Positions 57,901 to 64,000 of a stretch of DNA of 64,000 nt are shown piece by piece. A model generated the notes under the pieces. It was not told the origin of the DNA, made no database searches, and was given only the letters and a program-made list of their open reading frames with translations. Location of the stretch: the NCBI GenBank assembly GCA_037951165.1, contig JBBDHG010000101.1:390001-454000 (forward strand), written 5' to 3'. Numbering within the stretch: the stretch's first letter is position 1; each line of letters opens with the position of its first letter. Both the position numbers and the translations under genes were made by a program. This DNA is from Lophius americanus. Lineage: Eukaryota; Chordata; Actinopteri; Lophiiformes; Lophiidae.

Positions 57901-60668
57901 TTTGATTCTAATTTATATAAACACATTTAGAAAGGAATGTGATTTTGCAAAACTTTATTTGTGTGATTTCATCCCAGCCAGTCAGCACAGCCAGAGTGAA
58001 CGACAGCAGTGACATGGTGGTTGTCTACAAACAAGAATAGGACCAATTTGTTTTTGTGTGTGTGTGTACACTTCACAGGAAGTCTGCAGGCGCCCTGAGT
58101 TCATTGTGGATGGAGCTACTCGCACAGACATCTGTCAAGGATCTCTTGGTAAGACCTGGACAGTTTCCAACTGTTTCCCCATCATAACATGATTCCGTAG
58201 GTCCAGGGCAGAAGAGGAGACATGACTGAGGATTGTTAGAAACCTAAACATACAGCTGACAGAGTGGAGGTTGTACGACTTCCCCGGTTAAAGCTTTCCT
58301 GTCGGTTTAGAAGCACAGAGAACAAGCCCATGAGGAAGACACTGAGTGAGACGTGACGACATCATCATTAAACACTGAGATGTAATCAACATGCATTATT
58401 TGAATTATAACACATTGAACCAGAAGGGCTTCAAAATAAATTGGAACACGTTACATGTCTTGACATATTCCTTAAGCTAACATCATCAGACCAAAAGGAT
58501 GATAAATCAGAAACCAGACTTTTGCTGTTGTCCCCGACCCAACCCTCTGCATTGAACAAGCAATCCCCCTGTTTGAACTCTTCAATCAGTGCTACTCCCC
58601 CCTAATGAGTAAAATATCATATATACAAGATATATCGCCTCAAGCCAATTCACATGCACCAAATTTTGACCAAATCGGACCAACGGTTGAGAGATTAAGG
58701 CTGAAAACTGTTGGCGATAAAGCCACCACTACGGACGGAAGGATTTACAGCATATATTCCTTAATGTTCCTGACTTTTCTGCGATATGACAAGTAGAATG
58801 AGAGTTAATGACAAAATGTTGGTTTACCTCACGTAGATAGTCCGAAATATTGACACTTTTCATGACTCACGCACTTACATGACCCGATGTAAAGTGCGTT
58901 ATAAATAAAATGTATTACTATTATTATACAGCAATTATATGTTGATAGGAGAGATCTCCATCTGCCTGTAAATAAGACTGAGCTCTTGACTAAACATCTA
59001 AGGTTTCCTACAACAATTAAATCCGACAGAGTAAATTGAATCTGGATGTAAGCGCCAAAAGGATATGGACAGGACGAGTTAACAGTCATCTCACACGGAA
59101 CAGTTTATTGCCTGAGATTTTTAATGCTCAACACAGAACGGCATTCATTTTTAATGCTTTGTTTTCCTGCCTCATATCTGTAAACAAGGCCAGCGTCTCT
59201 CTGTTTGCACAACTCTGGCAGTGCAGGAAGTCACTTCCTCTGTTTTAAAACGAAACACCCTCCCAATAACCTTGAATATGCTAGAAAACATAATGCAGCA
59301 CTTTGCTTTACAGCCAAAATACCTTTTGACTGAGTCATCCTGTCAGTCATCCCACAAGCCGCCATCAGCGGTGGTTCATATATTATATGTCAGATAAGAA
59401 TGTGTGAAAATAAAGTTGAACCACCGTTTGCTTTTTGATTAGGAATCAAGTTTAAAGAAAAGGCAGACTTTCAGTTCTAACATCCTATAACTGCTGATAC
59501 ACGAATGAGAACGGATCAATGGATACGTTAAACATTTTTGTACTCTCACCACTTTAGAGCAAACAACAATGAGTTCTGCTTTTCTTTTCAGTGACATTAT
59601 CTCGAACATACCACAGCCTGCATGTGTGGTCAATACTGTCAGGATGTTACTGGGCTTGTTGCAGCAGGGCTTATCGCAACGAGAGCAGCTTTTGTGGCTC
59701 AAAGCCATTCCTTCTTAGTTCAGTGACTTATTATGGGGTAGCTCGTCTCGAGTAAAAAGACCTCTCCCTTTTTCCAGGGGGAGCTCCAGTTTTTGCGAGT
59801 GTGTTCAGGCCGTGACCTTTATGTGAAACAGGCTTTATGTATAGGGTGGCTATACATTTATTTAGTAGGAGGGCTTTCAATATAACACCTATACATTTCT
59901 ATAGACTTGCTTTTATGCGATGTTGTCCTTTTTTATTTCATTTCATTTTTATAATAGTATTATTATTATACATCAAGACCCAAACGGCCCTTTCAGGATA
60001 TTAAACGGTAATTAAAATTGCCATAAGAAATATTAACCATCTAAATGTTTGGCCCATATCTCACTCTTACACAGAGTTTCATGGAAATCCATCAAGTATC
60101 TTATTTGTAATTGATAAAAATGGGGGGGGGGAAAGACGTAGCTCACAATAATCCTTAGCAAAGACATCTGCATCACAATAAAGACCCTTCCCTACGGAGC
60201 CTTTCTTTCTTTACTCTGAGCAAAACAATGACCGAACAGGGCAAATTGCAAACAGGGGAGTTCCGTGGCAATATTAAAGAAAGTGTCTATATCTGTCACT
60301 TCATATAGATCCCCTCCAACATTTAATGGGTCCTTCCTTCTCTTATGCTTCTGCTAAGTATCATGAAAATCCATCAAGTAGTTTTTTGGAATCCTGCTGG
60401 CTGTCAGTCAAACAAATTAATTGTCTCTTCGGTGGAGGTAATTAGTGTCCAACACCTGTTTTACCCCCATAAACGAATCGAGGTAGAGTGGATTTTCATG
60501 CCATCATGGCTGATCCAGGATCTTAAAACTCTTGTGTGCTTTTCCACAGGCGACTGCTGGCTGCTGGCTGCCATTGCCTCACTCACCTTAAATGACAACC
60601 TGCTGCACAGAGTGGTTCCTCATGGACAGAGTTTCGGGCAGGGATATGCCGGCATCTTTCATTTCCAG
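54676..60668 (+). CDS. capn1: capn1-like calpain catalytic subunit, 5' part (partial gene)
   Basis: Calpain-1 is a cytosolic calcium-activated cysteine protease that works with a small regulatory subunit and makes limited cuts in cytoskeletal and signalling proteins. Three exons give residues 1-148. They are the N-terminal anchor region, 'SSKTYGVRWMRPT' (residues 73-85), the 'FIVDGATRTDICQG' block and the start of the PC1 core with 'GDCWLLAAIASLTLND', where Cys111 is the predicted nucleophile. The His and Asn of the triad, the C2-like and EF-hand domains lie beyond the window. CAPN2 and CAPN3/8/9 share this region. The 'MEERIYATGMAA' start and 'LLHRVVPHGQSF' favour CAPN1, though which teleost duplicate it is cannot be told. 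Introns are large (about 3.1, 2.4 and more than 3.3 kb). Confidence 0.85.
54993..55255 (+). mobile_element. Decayed tRNA-SINE with L2-like tail, capn1 intron 1
   Basis: Same family as 43601-43929: 'ggcagcacagc' head, 'tactctggcttcttctcgca', 'gtgaattggtgac', 'aaggtgtaccttgc' and the end 'gaccctaaacaggataagtg', then 'atggatggatgg'. The middle of the head is deleted. Confidence 0.75.
55256..58078. other. capn1 intron 1, distal part
   Basis: No further exon or named element. A short GT run lies just before the exon 2 acceptor. Confidence 0.45.
58079..58148 (+). CDS. capn1: capn1 coding exon 2
   Basis: 23 codons plus one base, 'EVCRRPEFIVDGATRTDICQ' then 'GSL'. The 70-nt size and phase match the vertebrate calpain exon. 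Acceptor 'cttcacag', donor 'g|gtaaga'. Confidence 0.92.
58640..58700 (+). repeat. Dispersed repeat, copy A (unclassified)
   Basis: 'caagccaattcacatgcacc', 'aaattttgaccaaatcggac' and 'caacggttgagagatt' recur in diverged form at 63622-63685, roughly 80% identical. Confidence 0.65.
60290..60470 (-). repeat. Dispersed 'cttggcggaggt' repeat, copy 1
   Basis: 'catgaaaatccatcaagtag', 'ttttttggaatcctgct' and 'cttcggtggaggtaat' match a very common fish repeat. The orientation is opposite to the copy at 61425-61600. A further scrap ('ttcatggaaatccatcaagt') lies near 60078. Confidence 0.6.
60550..60668 (+). CDS. capn1: capn1 coding exon 3 with catalytic Cys
   Basis: Two bases plus 39 codons, 'GDCWLLAAIASLTLNDNLLH' and 'RVVPHGQSFGQGYAGIFHFQ'. 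It carries the active-site Cys of the papain-like fold in 'GDCW'. Acceptor 'ttttccacag', donor 'cag|gtgatg'. The 119-nt length matches the family. Confidence 0.95.
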
Positions 60669-61424
60669 GTGATGACATTTGTTCTCCCTTCACTTCCCAT
60701 GTAAACCTGTAAGGATAGAGACACAACAAACACCGCCGGCACCTGCCGCACTCTGACAGCAAGCTGTAGGCGGCTCAGCTCAGCTGTTCTGTCATCAATA
60801 TGGAGTTTAATGTGACTTCCACTGTTTTCAATGCAGGAGCTTCATTTCAGATGGGCTGCTACTTAAATGTTTTCACAACACCTGATTTTGGGATTGTGCT
60901 GTTGGTAAGTGTAGTTTACACTCAGTGTGACACGTCCACTGTCATGTCTGCAACCCCACTGTATAACCAGGGGACCTTGCGTTCTGAGACTGAACGTCAG
61001 ACCTCTGTTGTTTTTGTGGATATAAAGGACAAACTGTACGATGATAGTGGACAGAATTCCAGTGAAGACACCTATTAGTTTGATGACTAGATGAACAAAG
61101 CTCAGGAAGATACAAATTTATCTGACAGAAAACTTAAGAAACTCTTATCTTGTATTTTACTGTTGACTGAACCGTAATTTAGTAATTGAATATCATGCTG
61201 TATCAAAAAAGGCCTGAGGTAATCAAATTGAGACCATGAAGCCATTAGGAAGCTTGCTACTGAGGTAATCCATTCAGTGAGATGTATTTTCCCATAATTT
61301 TTAATACTGAGGGATTTCTTCTGAAACCAGCAGAGACGCCCCCTGCTGGTCATTACAGGAATGCAGGTTTAGAGAACCTTTGCATCGACTTCTACTTTCA
61401 GACCAAAACAGTCCACTTATTATC

Positions 61425-61600
61425 TCCGCCAAGGAATGAAGAAGTTATGTTATCCACCTTCTCAAATCTGCATGAATTTTTCCCAAACCTCGTGTACTGT
61501 CTTATTCCTTTGATGTTTTGTATCGGAGAGGAACAGGAAATGACAAAACAATGTCTGTTTAAGAGGGAGGTTTTGGCCTTGGTGGAGATTTGTGTTCTCT
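61425..61600 (+). repeat. Dispersed 'ctccgccaagg' repeat, copy 2
   Basis: It starts 'tctccgccaaggaatgaaga' and ends 'ggccttggtggagatttgtg', the two ends of the fish repeat also seen at 60290-60470, with the middle deleted. Confidence 0.6.
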
Positions 61601-62670
61601 GAATAATTTTTCTGAATAATAATAATTTTTTTTTCTAGTATTGCTTTTAATATAAAGTCTTGACCATGAAATCAGTGAACTTCAAACAGCATTTTATTGT
61701 GCTGATATTTTCATTTTATGCAACTTACAGTAAGCTTGTCTAGTCTGCCAGTAATGCTGACAGCCCTTACTTCCCCTAACCTATAAGAACCTAGATACAA
61801 GGAAAATTATGGGGTATACTACGAACAAACAGATGACATTGAAATTATTTTTTGAATGCTGTCCTTCCCAAAGACCTGTAACGTTAAATGGGGCTTTTTT
61901 CCTCATTTCTAAATAAATCAGCTTGGCAGTCAACCTTATAACTTTGCTGATATATTTTTATAACAAGGAAATAATACAATATCAATAGCACAAAGTTTTT
62001 ATTTATTTATAGAAATTGGTTTTTTGTACATTTAGAACAACAAACAAGGTTAAACATATCACTTCATTAGTTAAATAAGAAACTTTTCACAGCATTTAAG
62101 GGTTGTGACACCATGGTTACTTATGCGTTAAAGAGGAATATAGCCAGAAATGTGTTTTCAGTAAGAAACAGTGAGCAGATTTATATTGAATTTTACCAAT
62201 CAGTGATAGATTTATCATCATTTAAGCAATCACTGTCTCAGGATTATCTGATATTGTTCATCTCCTATTTTTATTATCTGAAACAACAACTGCTGTTCTG
62301 AAAAAATTAAGAAAGGCATTTTCAGGATGATAATGAGACCATAGAATGAAACTGTAGATTATTTGACTCTAAATGTAATCAATGCTCTTTGTCCAAACTT
62401 TCTCGCTCAGTGATACTTAATACAGTTAGAGTTAGTAAAGTAACTAACTTTATCTCTCTCAACAGAAGTAAGAACTTACAATTCACTTTGCACAACTCTT
62501 TTTTACGCTTGTCAAACCCACAGTGAGTCATCCGTGATAAGCAGCTTGTCTTATCCACACCCAGTCAGTCAACTGGTAAATTTTTCCCCTGTGAGGATTT
62601 TGAGTCACCAGTCTAATTTTAGCACGCTGTCGTTATCAGATACGGATACACATAAGCAGCACATAACCGA

Positions 62671-62698
62671 TGGAATCATAAACAGTTTTATGATTCCA
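62671..62698. repeat. 12-bp inverted repeat
   Basis: The arms 'tggaatcataaa' (62671-62682) and 'tttatgattcca' (62687-62698) are exact reverse complements around 4 nt. Confidence 0.88.
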
Positions 62699-63621
62699 GC
62701 AGAGGTTCACCTCCTGCCTGAGAGACCAGTAAAGCCGCATTGTCACTTAAAAAAGAAACCTGTGATGGTGGGAGCCTCTGGCAGACTGCCCAGCTTATTA
62801 GAAAGAAACAGGAGAAACGGGAGACACTGGCACACAGGAGACCATAGCTACTGCAATCAGGAGCAGTGAATCAAGTTCTGACTTGATCATAACGCTGCAG
62901 TCCGTCAGCGAGTCTCTGAATAAAACATGACATCACGCCAACGTGAGAAAAGTCAAATCTAGAGGCAATGGTTGGAATTTGAATGTCTTTTATTTTACTA
63001 CCAAATCAAAGTAATATTAGGCTTTAATCTCTCTTCACATGAGGAGGTTATTAGACTCAGGCGAAATCTCAACCTGTCTGAGATTTTCTAAGAAAAGTTG
63101 AAAGAAGCTCTGACTGCAGGTACGTTTCTGTTGTACTGCAGTTTTTATCGCCCCAGTATAAAATTACAATTACTGTTGCTCTTAAAGCCCCTCCCTTTCT
63201 ACTAAGTATCAAAGATCGCAGAAACTAAGGTTGAGAAATGTTTGTTTTGTATAAGCCATCTAAAGGACTTGTCATGCTCTATATTGACAGATATTTATTT
63301 AGTGTGAATGCATTCAAAACTAACTTCGGCGGGTCAGAACTGGTGGCTTAGTCACTGCCCCACTCTGTCAGTCCTGCAAACATCCCCTGGATGGAGACCA
63401 AATTTTGTCTGCAACAATTTGGAGGGGAAACAAAAAAGGAGTCTTACAACTGTGGAGTAAGTTACTATGTCCTCTGAGCTGTGGACAGGCAGAACAATGG
63501 AGCTTTACATGAGCCTAACAGTTTATTGAATAACTTTGCTGTTGTTTTTCAGAGTAAAAGCTCCCTCCAAGGAGTAAAATATGAACTCTTAGGGATACCA
63601 AGGGATACCACATAGATCCTT

Positions 63622-63685
63622 TCAAGGCGATTCATATGCACCACATTTTGACTAAATTGGACCAACAATTGAGAAATTCTGGCCA
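63622..63685 (+). repeat. Dispersed repeat, copy B (unclassified)
   Basis: Diverged copy of 58640-58700 ('ttcatatgcaccacattttg', 'ggaccaacaattgagaaatt'). It is preceded by a small tandem duplication 'agggatacca' x 2. Confidence 0.65.
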
Positions 63686-64000
63686 ATGAAATTTGGAGAA
63701 TAAGTTCCCCTTGATGGCAGAAATATACAGGCAATCTCCCAAAATCACTCCAGTTCTTCCTCACACTAAGATTCTATGAAGGTCTACAATTTGAAAATGT
63801 TACATAAAATTGTTTGTGAGTCATCATGTTGACGTGGAGGATCTGCTGCGGATGCGGCAGCAATGGCGATTGAATGATATCACAAGACCTTTTGTAGATA
63901 TAACTGTGATATAAGTAACAATCATCACAATATTGATGAGAATTATCAGCTTTTCAGCTCAAACTCTACTCAAACTCTAGTCTTTCTGCTCAGTCCTGTT

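Larger units (their letters stand above)
58149..60549. other. capn1 intron 2
   Basis: It contains the repeats at 58640-58700 and 60290-60470 and a G run near 60122. No exon is seen. Confidence 0.45.
60669..64000. other. capn1 intron 3 (to the window end)
   Basis: I searched for the next calpain exon (the 'GEWVDVVVDD' type block) and did not see it. Besides the repeats listed, a 12-bp inverted repeat lies at 62671-62698. Confidence 0.5.

Overview
This is vertebrate nuclear DNA, almost certainly from a ray-finned (teleost) fish. Coding sequence sits in short exons with GT-AG introns. The gaps hold Tc1/mariner and hAT fossils, L2- and RTE-type LINE fragments, tRNA-derived SINEs and long CA/GT/AT microsatellites of the kind seen in fish genomes. 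There is no sign of operons or prokaryotic genes. Repeat families were recognised from memory, without a database search.

Three genes are supported. (1) The first coding exon of pacs1 (phosphofurin acidic cluster sorting protein) lies on the minus strand at 26375-26529, with a GC-rich promoter flank to about 26960. No second exon is visible to its left, so 1-26374 is read as its first intron. (2) sf3b2 (U2 snRNP SF3b subunit 2, SF3b145/SAP145) lies complete on the minus strand: 22 coding exons from 48944 down to 35249 join in frame to an 880-codon product. A short 3' UTR carries a polyadenylation signal at 34941-34946. (3) The 5' part of a calpain-1-like gene (capn1) lies on the plus strand. 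Three coding exons (54676-54930, 58079-58148, 60550-60668) reach the catalytic cysteine, and the gene runs off the right edge.

sf3b2 and pacs1 are tandem on one strand, as their human orthologues are on 11q13.1. capn1 starts 5.7 kb away, head to head with sf3b2. The genes share no pathway: pre-mRNA splicing, endosome/TGN sorting and calcium-dependent proteolysis. Their proximity is ancestral synteny.

Layout: 1-26374, pacs1 intron 1 with a decayed Tc1 element, a minus-strand LINE, SINE and MITE pieces, a 17-unit 10-bp minisatellite and several near-perfect hairpins; 26375-26960, pacs1 exon 1 and promoter; 26961-34920, intergenic with a joined RTE/L2 LINE pair and a 30-bp minisatellite; 34925-49060, sf3b2 with a Tc1 fossil, a SINE and a LINE piece in introns; 49061-54675, intergenic; 54676-64000, capn1 5' end with large introns.

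No new gene system was found. The most unusual signal is a set of short-spacer, near-perfect inverted repeats. One of them sits inside an internally deleted Tc1 element and looks like a fold-back copy of the adjacent element sequence.
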